Positions 1 to 5,369 of a stretch of 9,245 nt of DNA are shown piece after piece. The stretch comes from JBEKHI01 sp050012355 (GTDB lineage: Bacteria > Actinomycetota > Actinomycetes > Streptosporangiales > Streptosporangiaceae): contig JBEKHI010000338.1 of the NCBI GenBank assembly GCA_050012355.1, positions 1 through 9,245 of the forward strand, given 5' to 3'. The notes under the pieces were generated by a model, which worked only from the letters and a program-made list of their open reading frames with translations, made no database searches and had not been told where the DNA came from. The translations under genes and the position numbers were made by a program. Within the stretch, counting starts at the first letter, position 1; every line of letters starts with the position of its first letter.

Positions 1-800
1 AGATGATCGACTCCGGCGACGGTGATCTCGCGCACCGGCGGCGGATGCAGGGCCACCTGGACGCGATGCTCGCGTTGTGCGAGACGGTGGAATGCCGCCG
101 CGCCCAGTTGCTCGCTTATTTTTCAGAACGCGCGCGCTCCTGCCAGAACTGCGACACCTGCATCACCCCGCCGGAGGTGTGGGACGGGACGGTGGCCGCG
201 CAGAAGCTGCTGTCGACGGTGGTCAGGCTGGCGCGGAAGAACCAGCGGTTCGGCGCCGGCCAGCTCATCGACATCCTGCTGGGACGCTCCACCGAGAAGA
301 TACGGCAGTACGGGCACGAGTCGCTCCCCGTGTTCGGGATCGGCACCGATCTGCGCGAGGCTGAGTGGCGCGGCGTCGTCCGGCAACTGCTGGCCAGCGG
401 GCTGCTGGCGGTCGAGGGCGAGTACCAGACGATCGCGCTGTCGGCTACCAGCGGCGAGGTGCTCCGCAGCGAGCGCCAGGTCATGATGCGCCGGGATCCC
501 GTTCCCGTGAAAGCCCCCAAGGCCGCGAAGACCGCCAAGGCCCCCGCGGCTGACCTGGACCCAGAGGACACCGGGCTCTTCGAAAAGCTCCGCGCCTGGC
601 GGGCCTCTACCGCGAAGGAACAGGGCGTCCCCGCCTACGTTATTTTTCACGACGCGACGCTCCGCCAGATCGCGTCCGCCAAGCCGTCCAGCCTGGCCGC
701 GCTGGCGGAGATCAACGGTGTGGGCGAATCGAAGCTCGCCAAGTACGGCGAGCCGGTGCTGGCCATAACTGGCGAGCAGGGCCTGACCGCCAGCCCTTGA
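1..800 (+). CDS. recQ: ATP-dependent DNA helicase RecQ, C-terminal part (5' end outside window)
   Basis: About 265 C-terminal residues of a 3'-5' DNA helicase acting in recombination and fork repair. The first whole codon is at 3, and the two RecA-like motor domains lie upstream of the window. Numbering from that codon, the zinc site is Cys31, Cys47, Cys50 and Cys53 (CRR, then CxxCDxC), matching the four-Cys site of E. coli RecQ. The winged-helix RQC domain spans about 60-160 and includes the typical stretches QRFGAGQLIDILLG and WRGVVRQLLASGLL. A Lys/Ala/Pro-rich linker at about 165-188 precedes an HRDC domain at about 190-258 (LFEKLRAWR, then LAEINGVGESKLAKYGE). The frame is intact to TGA at 798-800. 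The Zn-RQC-HRDC order separates it from UvrD/PcrA helicases. The family call is firm; whether the missing N-terminal part is intact cannot be judged here. Confidence 0.95.
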   Translation, partial: MIDSGDGDLAHRRRMQGHLDAMLALCETVECRRAQLLAYFSERARSCQNCDTCITPPEVWDGTVAAQKLLSTVVRLARKNQRFGAGQLIDILLGRSTEKIRQYGHESLPVFGIGTDLREAEWRGVVRQLLASGLLAVEGEYQTIALSATSGEVLRSERQVMMRRDPVPVKAPKAAKTAKAPAADLDPEDTGLFEKLRAWRASTAKEQGVPAYVIFHDATLRQIASAKPSSLAALAEINGVGESKLAKYGEPVLAITGEQGLTASP

Positions 801-801
801 G

Positions 802-855
802 CCCATGGATGTCCCATCGATGGCCGCCCAGCCCCAGCGATGGGACATCCATGGG
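802..855. terminator. Perfect 18-bp inverted repeat, probable recQ terminator
   Basis: The arm CCCATGGATGTCCCATCG (802-818/819) is repeated as its exact reverse complement at 838-855, around an 18-nt loop. After an A/G mismatch the stem can continue for three more pairs (821-823 with 834-836). It begins one base after the recQ stop. No T-run follows on either strand, so it is not a classic intrinsic terminator, but U-less hairpins are common gene ends in actinobacteria. Its near-symmetry would let it act in both directions. A protein-binding site is the alternative. Confidence 0.6.
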
Positions 856-877
856 GCGATAGCTTCGCGATTCTAGG

Positions 878-889
878 TACATTTGTCGC
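878..889 (+). promoter_or_regulatory. Putative -10 element for a leaderless DUF1707 transcript
   Basis: TACATT (878-883) fits the TAnnnT pattern and is followed by exactly six bases before the ATG at 890, so transcription could start on the A of the start codon. No usable SD is present: the only AGG (875-877) lies 12 bases from the ATG. No -35 is obvious. This spacing is what known leaderless actinobacterial genes show; assignment here is inference. Confidence 0.35.
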
Positions 890-1510
890 ATGGCGGATGG
901 GGAATCGAGGCTACCGGAGCTCCGGGCCTCGCATGAGGACCGGGATCGGGCGATCGAGCTGCTGCGGGTGGCCGCGGGCGACGGCCGACTGACGATCACC
1001 GAGCTTGACGAGCGGATCGAGCAGGCGACCGCGGCCCGCACCTACACCGAACTGGCCAAGGTGACCGCGGACCTCCCGGCCAATCCCGCCGCCGCGGGAG
1101 TCGAGCCCAAGGAAGTCAGCCGTATCTCCTGCACCAGCGGACACGCGAAACGAGACGGCCGCTGGGTGGTGCCGCAGCGCATGGAGATCAAATGCACCAG
1201 TGGCCACGTCGTACTGGACTTCACCAACGCGGTGATCACTCAGCCCGTGCTGCGGATTGACGCCGAGGTGCGTAGCGGCCACCTCAGGCTCATCACCAAG
1301 CCCGGCATCGTGGTGGACGCCGACGACGTGGCGGTGCGCAGCGGGCATGTGAACGTGAAGGCCCCCTGGGGCTACGACGTGCCGGTGACGCTCCGCATCG
1401 AGGTCAGCGGCAAGGTCGGCAGCGGTCACTTCCAGGCGTCCCCGCGGCGCAGGAACCTCTGGCAATGGCTCACCCGGGCACCGAAACCGTGGCAGCTGAC
1501 CGCGGCCTGA
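890..1510 (+). CDS. DUF1707 (SHOCT-like) domain protein with five-SGH beta-repeat C-terminus
   Basis: 206 residues. The N-terminal ~60 residues are a DUF1707 domain: RASHEDRDRAIELLR, an acidic helix ITELDERIEQA, and ARTYTELAKVTADLP. This small helical module occurs at the N-terminus of many uncharacterised actinobacterial proteins. From about residue 76 the chain becomes short beta-strand-like segments, each ending in Ser-Gly-His: residues 83-85, 104-106, 129-131, 151-153 and 178-180. This resembles the repetitive beta architecture of DUF4097/LiaF-type adhesin-like regions. The end is basic and Trp-rich (PRRRNLWQWL, KPWQL). There is no signal peptide or transmembrane segment, so a cytoplasmic protein, possibly membrane-associated through the Trp/Arg tail, is likely. 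The function is unknown. The next gene starts inside its 3' end, suggesting coupled expression. Confidence 0.85.
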   Translation: MADGESRLPELRASHEDRDRAIELLRVAAGDGRLTITELDERIEQATAARTYTELAKVTADLPANPAAAGVEPKEVSRISCTSGHAKRDGRWVVPQRMEIKCTSGHVVLDFTNAVITQPVLRIDAEVRSGHLRLITKPGIVVDADDVAVRSGHVNVKAPWGYDVPVTLRIEVSGKVGSGHFQASPRRRNLWQWLTRAPKPWQLTAA

Positions 1511-2064
1511 TCGCCGAGCTGGACCGGCTCGCGCGTTATGACGACGAGTCGATCGTGCACGAGGAGTGGATTCACCAGCGGTACGACGGCGGTTTCGCGG
1601 CGAGCTACGCACCAGCGCGTACGGCGGCGGTCATCACGGCCTGGCACGAGGCGGGCCACGCGGTCGCGGCGCTGACCGTCGGAGCGCGATTCTCCTCCGC
1701 GTCGATACGGCAGGGAAACGGCAGCGCCGGCCGGGTGCACAAGATCGGCGGCGAGGGTTCGCGGGCTTACGTCGTGGCGGCGGCCGGTCAGGTCGCTGAA
1801 CGGCTACGTGACTGGTCAATGCCGGTCAACGATGATCAACTACGGTCATGGCTGGCAACGTGGAAACATGACGGTGGCGACGCCGCCCGATTTCGCCGGA
1901 CGATACCCGGCGACCCGGTGGCGGCCTGGCGACACACCGAGGAACTGCTGACGCCGCGGCGGCTCGCGATCAGGCAGGTAGCCCGGGCGCTGCTGGTGTC
2001 CCCGCGTTTTCTCAGGTACGAGACGGTGTCCGCCATCGCCGGTACCATTCCGGAAACTCGGTGA
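1465..2064 (+). CDS. Small stand-alone M41 (FtsH-type) peptidase-like protein
   Basis: 199 residues with one recognisable motif, WHEAGHAVAALTVGARFSSASI (residues 60-81). This is the zinc helix of FtsH-family M41 peptidases: His61 and His65 are ligands and Glu62 the general base. Downstream, VVAAAGQVAERL (103-114) matches the 'AGRAAEE' helix of FtsH, and NDDQL (122-126) occupies the place of the 'NDL' that gives FtsH its third (Asp) ligand, so Asp123 or Asp124 is the candidate. There is no AAA ATPase, membrane helix or signal peptide, and FtsH itself is about 600-700 residues. The ATG at 1465 overlaps the upstream gene by 46 bp and has a weakly placed AGGA (about 1449-1453). GTG codons at 1489 and 1555 are alternative starts and both keep the motif. 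Proteolytic activity is inferred, not shown. Confidence 0.7.
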   Translation: MAHPGTETVAADRGLIAELDRLARYDDESIVHEEWIHQRYDGGFAASYAPARTAAVITAWHEAGHAVAALTVGARFSSASIRQGNGSAGRVHKIGGEGSRAYVVAAAGQVAERLRDWSMPVNDDQLRSWLATWKHDGGDAARFRRTIPGDPVAAWRHTEELLTPRRLAIRQVARALLVSPRFLRYETVSAIAGTIPETR

Positions 2065-2635
2065 GGTCCTTCAGCACCACGTCGGCGCCCGCGTCCCGCA
2101 GATCTTGCTCGCCGAACGAACCGGTCGGCACACCGACCGCCACTACACCCGCGGTCCGCGCCGCGCTCATGTCCGCGGGGGTGTCGCCGATGTACACCGC
2201 CGCATCAATTTTTTTCAAAACGACGGCTTTCTCAGGCCCATGGACGAACGTGAACACCTCGTCGGCGTCGAGGTCCACGGCGCGCAGGCTCGGCTCCACC
2301 GAGATCGCGTGCTTGGCGGTGATGATCACGGCGCGGCTCCCGGCCTCCCGTACGGCGGCGATAGCCCGCGCGGCTCCGGGCAGAGCGGTCGTCTGTTCTG
2401 GTGCCAGCTGGACGTAGTTGCGCCGGTAGATCTCCGCGGTGCCGGCTATCCGGTCGGCCGGGAACCAGTAGGACAGCTCGTCCTCCAGCTTGATGCCAAG
2501 CCGCGCGTCGGCCTGCGCGAGGTCGATGGGGACGCCGGTCTCGCGGGCCACCGCGGCGAACGACGCCAGGATCGCCGGGCGTGAGTCGATAAGCGTCATA
2601 TCCAGGTCAAACCCAACAGGGCCGGTCACCGCCAC
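2012..2635 (-). CDS. HAD-superfamily hydrolase (phosphoglycolate phosphatase-like)
   Basis: 207 residues, starting GTG at 2635. HAD motif I is GFDLDMTLIDS, with nucleophile Asp10, acid/base Asp12 and Thr14. A helical cap follows (about 19-85). Motif II is IITAK with Thr106. The motif III Lys is probably Lys136 (PEKAVV). Motif IV is YIGDTPADMSAAR, with Mg-binding Asp151 and Asp155. Order, spacing and the small alpha-helical cap fit subclass I phosphatases such as Gph/PGPase-like proteins, which act on small phosphorylated metabolites in the cytoplasm; the substrate cannot be read from sequence. There is no SD before the GTG, so a leaderless mRNA is likely. It lies 18 bp divergent from the Nudix gene, and its 3' end overlaps the M41-like gene by 53 bp on the opposite strand. 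A run of seven A (2209-2215) encodes part of LKKI. Confidence 0.9.
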   Translation of the reverse strand: MAVTGPVGFDLDMTLIDSRPAILASFAAVARETGVPIDLAQADARLGIKLEDELSYWFPADRIAGTAEIYRRNYVQLAPEQTTALPGAARAIAAVREAGSRAVIITAKHAISVEPSLRAVDLDADEVFTFVHGPEKAVVLKKIDAAVYIGDTPADMSAARTAGVVAVGVPTGSFGEQDLRDAGADVVLKDLTEFPEWYRRWRTPSRT

Positions 2636-2653
2636 CCTGGCTACTGTACTAGC
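2636..2653. promoter_or_regulatory. Shared symmetric promoter of two divergent leaderless genes
   Basis: The whole gap between the two divergent GTG starts is 18 bp. It contains TACTGTA (2642-2648), whose reverse complement is TACAGTA, so each strand carries a TAnnnT -10 hexamer: TACTGT (2642-2647) forward and TACAGT (2648-2643) reverse. Forward, six bases separate the hexamer from GTG at 2654; in reverse, seven separate it from GTG at 2635. Neither strand has an SD or recognisable -35. Both transcripts would start at or next to the start codon, and RNA polymerase could bind only one way at a time. Confidence 0.5.
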
Positions 2654-3127
2654 GTGGCTGCTGTGGCGATCTCACCGCACATCGCGCGGCTACGCGCTGT
2701 CGTCGGGCACGAACTGCTAGTGCTGCCGTCGGTCGCGATGCTGCTGACCGATCCGGATGGCCGGATCCTGCTGTCCCACCCGACCGGGCACAGCGACGGC
2801 TGGCACATCATCGGCGGTGCCGTCGATCCCGATGAGTCGCCGCGGGAAGCGGCCGTCCGGGAGGCGCACGAAGAGCTGGGCGTGAAGATCCGGCTGGGCC
2901 GGCTGCTTGGCGCGTTCGGCGGACCTGATTACGTGGTGACCTATCCGAACGAGGACGTCGTCGCGTACGTGAGCGTGTGCTACGAGGCGTTCATCGTGTC
3001 GGGCAGCCCGGTCCCCGACGGCGAGGAACTCGACCGGGTCGGCTGGTTCACCCGCGACGAACTGCGCGACGCGAAGCTCAGCCGGTTCGCGCGGGCACTG
3101 CTCACCGATGCCGGCTACCTAACCTGA
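2654..3127 (+). CDS. Nudix hydrolase
   Basis: 157 residues, starting GTG at 2654. The Nudix box GX5EX7REUXEEXGU is complete from Gly55 to Val77: Gly55, Glu61, Arg69, Glu70, Glu73, Glu74, Gly76. These acidic residues bind the Mg that supports hydrolysis of nucleoside-diphosphate-linked substrates. The domain starts with PSVAMLLTDPDGRILL and GWHIIGGAVDPDE and ends with EELDRVGWFTRDEL, the usual late strand and helix. The length is normal for a single-domain member. The substrate (oxidised nucleotide, nucleotide sugar or cofactor) cannot be assigned. A GTG at 2663 is an alternative start, but the first fits the -10 spacing better. It is divergent to the HAD gene and its last 26 bp overlap the tetR gene end to end. 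Confidence 0.95.
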   Translation: MAAVAISPHIARLRAVVGHELLVLPSVAMLLTDPDGRILLSHPTGHSDGWHIIGGAVDPDESPREAAVREAHEELGVKIRLGRLLGAFGGPDYVVTYPNEDVVAYVSVCYEAFIVSGSPVPDGEELDRVGWFTRDELRDAKLSRFARALLTDAGYLT

Positions 3128-3719
3128 TTCCTCGCTCGAGGATGTCGAACGCCCGGTTGATCAGGTCGAGCGCTCGGTCGCGGACCTCGACTGGGGCGGT
3201 GCCTTGCCGCGTCCACACCTCCACCATGCGGACAACCATCCGGTGGGTGCTCAGCACTTGGTGTGCTAGTACTCGCGCGGTCAGATCATCGTCGAGGCGC
3301 TCGGCCAGCGCGGCGGCGACGGCGTCCTCGTGATCGGCCCACATCCGCTCTCCCCTGGCCTGGAGATGGGTGCTGCCCGCGAAAACTTTGCGGAACTGGG
3401 TGCTGGGGCCGTTGGGGTGGCTGGCGAACCTGGGCAGCTCCCGGCGTCGCAGGCCAGCTAGCACCGGCTCGCCAGAGCGCTGATCGGCGACCGCGTCCAG
3501 CCAGTGCTGCTTGACTTCCTCATCCTTGTCGAAGAACAGGTCTTCCTTGGCGGGAAAGTAGTTGAACACCGTCTTCACCGACACGCCCGCGGCCTCCGCG
3601 ACCTCGGCGACGGTTGTCTGGTCGAACCCGCGCTCCGCGAACAGGCGCATCGCGGTATCGGCGATCAGCGTCCGGGTCGCGCGCTTCTTGCGCTCCCGCA
3701 AACCGGTTTTCTCTTCCAC
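3102..3719 (-). CDS. TetR/AcrR-family transcriptional repressor
   Basis: 205 residues, starting GTG at 3719. The N-terminal domain is typical: RATRTLIADTAMRLFAERGFDQTTVAEVAEAAGVSVKTVFNYFPAKEDLFF, with the helix-turn-helix at about 36-55 (AEVAEAAGVSVKTVFNYF). Residues ~75-205 form the family's variable, all-helical ligand-binding and dimerisation domain, so the ligand is unknown. The start is preceded by AGGAGG (3728-3723), only three bases from the GTG, which is a tight spacing. The gene is divergent to the FAD monooxygenase, and the 63-bp gap holds two palindromes and its own promoter, the usual arrangement for an autoregulated repressor of an adjacent enzyme gene. A basic N-terminus (RERKKRATR) likely contacts the minor groove. 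Confidence 0.95.
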   Translation of the reverse strand: MEEKTGLRERKKRATRTLIADTAMRLFAERGFDQTTVAEVAEAAGVSVKTVFNYFPAKEDLFFDKDEEVKQHWLDAVADQRSGEPVLAGLRRRELPRFASHPNGPSTQFRKVFAGSTHLQARGERMWADHEDAVAAALAERLDDDLTARVLAHQVLSTHRMVVRMVEVWTRQGTAPVEVRDRALDLINRAFDILERGIRLGSRHR

Positions 3720-3726
3720 GGCCCTC

Positions 3727-3740
3727 CTATAAACTTATAG
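3727..3740. promoter_or_regulatory. Candidate TetR operator 1
   Basis: CTATAA-AC-TTATAG is a palindrome with 6-bp arms around a 2-bp centre. Its core TATAA-N2-TTATA is shared with the second palindrome 18 bp away (centre to centre). It lies downstream of the predicted tetR transcription start and touches the tetR SD, so binding would suit autorepression. The site is very AT-rich in a GC-rich genome. Confidence 0.6.
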
Positions 3741-3763
3741 TCCGATATAAAATTATATCAGAC
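3740..3763. promoter_or_regulatory. Candidate TetR operator 2
   Basis: Arms GATATAA (3744-3750) and TTATATC (3753-3759) are exact inverted repeats around AA. After one mismatched pair (3743/3760) the symmetry resumes with GTC (3740-3742) and GAC (3761-3763), giving a 24-bp dyad, a usual size for TetR footprints. It covers the tetR -10 and also -10-like sequences of the opposite strand (TATAAA 3746-3751, TATATC 3754-3759), so one bound dimer could block both directions. Confidence 0.65.
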
Positions 3764-3780
3764 ACTACTTTCGAGGTGAA
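3752..3780 (-). promoter_or_regulatory. tetR promoter, consensus -10 with 17-bp spacer
   Basis: Read on the minus strand: -35 TTCACC (3780-3775; four of six match TTGACA), a 17-bp spacer, and a perfect -10 TATAAT (3757-3752). The predicted start near 3745 leaves a leader of about 25 nt with the SD. The -10 lies inside operator 2, and the -35 overlaps the ribosome-binding site of the divergent monooxygenase gene. No equally good -35 is visible for the monooxygenase. Confidence 0.65.
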
Positions 3781-3782
3781 CC

Positions 3783-5264
3783 ATGCTATCCGGTGAGCGC
3801 ACCCCGGTGCTGATCGTTGGCGGCGGTCTTGTGGGCCTGTCCGCCGCGCTGTTCTTGCAGTATCACGGCGTCGGCTTCACGCTGGTAGAACGCCGCGACC
3901 ACGCCTCCGTGCTCCCCCGGTCACGCGGCGTGCACATGCGCACCGTCGAGATGTTCCGCCAGATCGGGATCGAGGACCGGGTCCAGGCGGCGGGAGCGTC
4001 GGCGGTGAAGATGGGCGCGTTCGGCGGCGCCCGCATCGGCTCGACGATGCTCAGCTCGGAGGCTCTCCAGATCGGCGGTCCCCGGGGCATCCTCGGGAGT
4101 GACGCGAGCCCGTCACGGTTCTGCTTCTGCCCGCAGGTGCTACTTGAGCCGGTGCTAGCCGATATCGTCCGCGAACGTGGCGGCGACCTGCGGTTCGGTG
4201 CCGAACTCACGGACTTCAGGCAGGACGACGAGGGCGTGTCGGCCGGTCCTATAAGAGCCGACTACCTCATCGCGGCGGACGGCGGCGGGAGCTCGATCCG
4301 GCGGGAGCTTGGCATCGGAAGCTGGACGCTGCCGCCCACCCACCATTATCTCAACCTGTTCTTCCGAGCCGATCTCACCGACCTGGTCCGGGACCGCACG
4401 TTCAGCCAGTGCGAGATCGCGAACGAAACCGTCCGCGGAGTCATGGTGTCCATGAACAACACCGACCAGTGGTCGTTCCACCTCGAGTACGACCCCGCTC
4501 GGGGCGTCCCGGAGGATTGCGAGGAGCTGATACGGGCGGCGATCGGCGTGCCGGATATCCCGGTCACATTGCTGGCAAGCAGCGCCTGGGACACCGGCGT
4601 CCACGTCGCCGACGAGTACCGGCGGGGGCGCGTGTTCCTGGCCGGTGACGCGGCCCACCAGCACGCCCCGTGGGGCGGGTTCGGCGCCAACGCCGGGATC
4701 GCCGACGTGCACAACCTCAGCTGGAAACTCGCCAGCGTGCTCGCCGGCCACGCCGGCCCGGCGCTGCTGGACACCTACCAGCCGGAACGGCGCCCGCAGG
4801 CGGTGCTGGCCGCCGAGCAGGCCCGGCTCCGCACCGACTTCCTGGCACGGTACGGCGTGGCGAACACGTCCGGCCAGGTGGACTCCGGCGCGGTCATGAC
4901 GCGCTACTGCTATGTGTCCGCGGCTTCTCCTGGTGAGAGCGATCGGGTGGATCACCTCGAGGGGCAGGTGGGCACCCGGGTACCGCACGCATGGGTTGCC
5001 GACGGGGTCTCGACTCTCGACCTGTGCGGCCCGGGCTTCGCGTTGCTGGTCACCGCCGACGTAGCTGCCTGGCGGGCGGCCGCCTCGAAGGTGCGGGGTG
5101 TTGACGTCGCGGTCCACGAGATCGGTGCCGACTTGCTGCCGTCCGGAGGCGCGATGCTCGTCCGGCCTGATCAGCATGTCGTGGCCCGTTCAGACCAGGG
5201 GCTTCACCCGGACACGCTGCTTCCGGTCCTGGAGTCGATCCTTGACCGTGCGCCGGCGGGGTGA
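3783..5264 (+). CDS. FAD-dependent aromatic monooxygenase (PheA/TfdB-like)
   Basis: 493 residues. Three hallmark motifs of group A flavoprotein hydroxylases are present: the FAD Rossmann GxGxxG at Gly13-Gly15-Gly18 with Glu36 ending strand 2 (LVERR); the DG motif YLIAADGGGSSIRRELGI (161-178, Asp166-Gly167); and the GD motif GRVFLAGDAAHQHAPWGG (282-299, Gly288-Asp289), followed by NAGIADVHNLSWKLA. A C-terminal thioredoxin-like region (about 393-490, GGAMLVRPDQHVVAR) is typical of the phenol hydroxylase subgroup, which includes polyketide hydroxylases and rifampicin monooxygenases. It should use NAD(P)H and O2 to hydroxylate an aromatic or polyketide substrate; which one is unknown. The ATG has a good SD, GAGGTGA (3773-3779). 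Its divergent TetR neighbour suggests substrate- or drug-induced expression. Confidence 0.92.
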   Translation: MLSGERTPVLIVGGGLVGLSAALFLQYHGVGFTLVERRDHASVLPRSRGVHMRTVEMFRQIGIEDRVQAAGASAVKMGAFGGARIGSTMLSSEALQIGGPRGILGSDASPSRFCFCPQVLLEPVLADIVRERGGDLRFGAELTDFRQDDEGVSAGPIRADYLIAADGGGSSIRRELGIGSWTLPPTHHYLNLFFRADLTDLVRDRTFSQCEIANETVRGVMVSMNNTDQWSFHLEYDPARGVPEDCEELIRAAIGVPDIPVTLLASSAWDTGVHVADEYRRGRVFLAGDAAHQHAPWGGFGANAGIADVHNLSWKLASVLAGHAGPALLDTYQPERRPQAVLAAEQARLRTDFLARYGVANTSGQVDSGAVMTRYCYVSAASPGESDRVDHLEGQVGTRVPHAWVADGVSTLDLCGPGFALLVTADVAAWRAAASKVRGVDVAVHEIGADLLPSGGAMLVRPDQHVVARSDQGLHPDTLLPVLESILDRAPAG

Positions 5265-5283
5265 TCGGGGAACAGCGCCATAA

Positions 5284-5323
5284 CTAAGATTGCTTTTGTG
5301 GAAACGTCCGCGACGTGACGTCG
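5284..5323 (+). promoter_or_regulatory. Possible promoter and palindromic operator of the ABC operon
   Basis: In the 105-bp gap before the ABC genes, TAAGAT (5284-5289) fits TAnnnT but lacks a clear -35. About 22 bases downstream is CGACGT-G-ACGTCG (5311-5323), a perfect 13-bp dyad with a single-base centre, placed where a repressor would block early elongation. It does not resemble the TATAA-N2-TTATA sites upstream, so a different regulator would be implied. No terminator separates this gap from the monooxygenase gene, so read-through is also possible. Confidence 0.3.
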
Positions 5324-5369
5324 GGTCCTAGCGGCCACCGCGGGGTCGGGGCGAGCCGAGGTCCGAACC

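Noticed and set aside
116..848. Long minus-strand open frames opposite recQ.
   Set aside because: Typical shadow frames of GC-rich coding DNA; the plus-strand frame carries the RecQ zinc site, winged helix and HRDC domain.
4155..5177. 340-codon minus-strand open frame inside the monooxygenase gene.
   Set aside because: His/Arg/Gly-rich composition without domains, while the plus strand encodes all three FAD motifs.
5242..5289. TTGACC (5242-5247) as the -35 of the TAAGAT -10 before the ABC genes.
   Set aside because: The spacing is 36 bp, about twice what a sigma70-type promoter allows, and the hexamer is part of the monooxygenase coding sequence.
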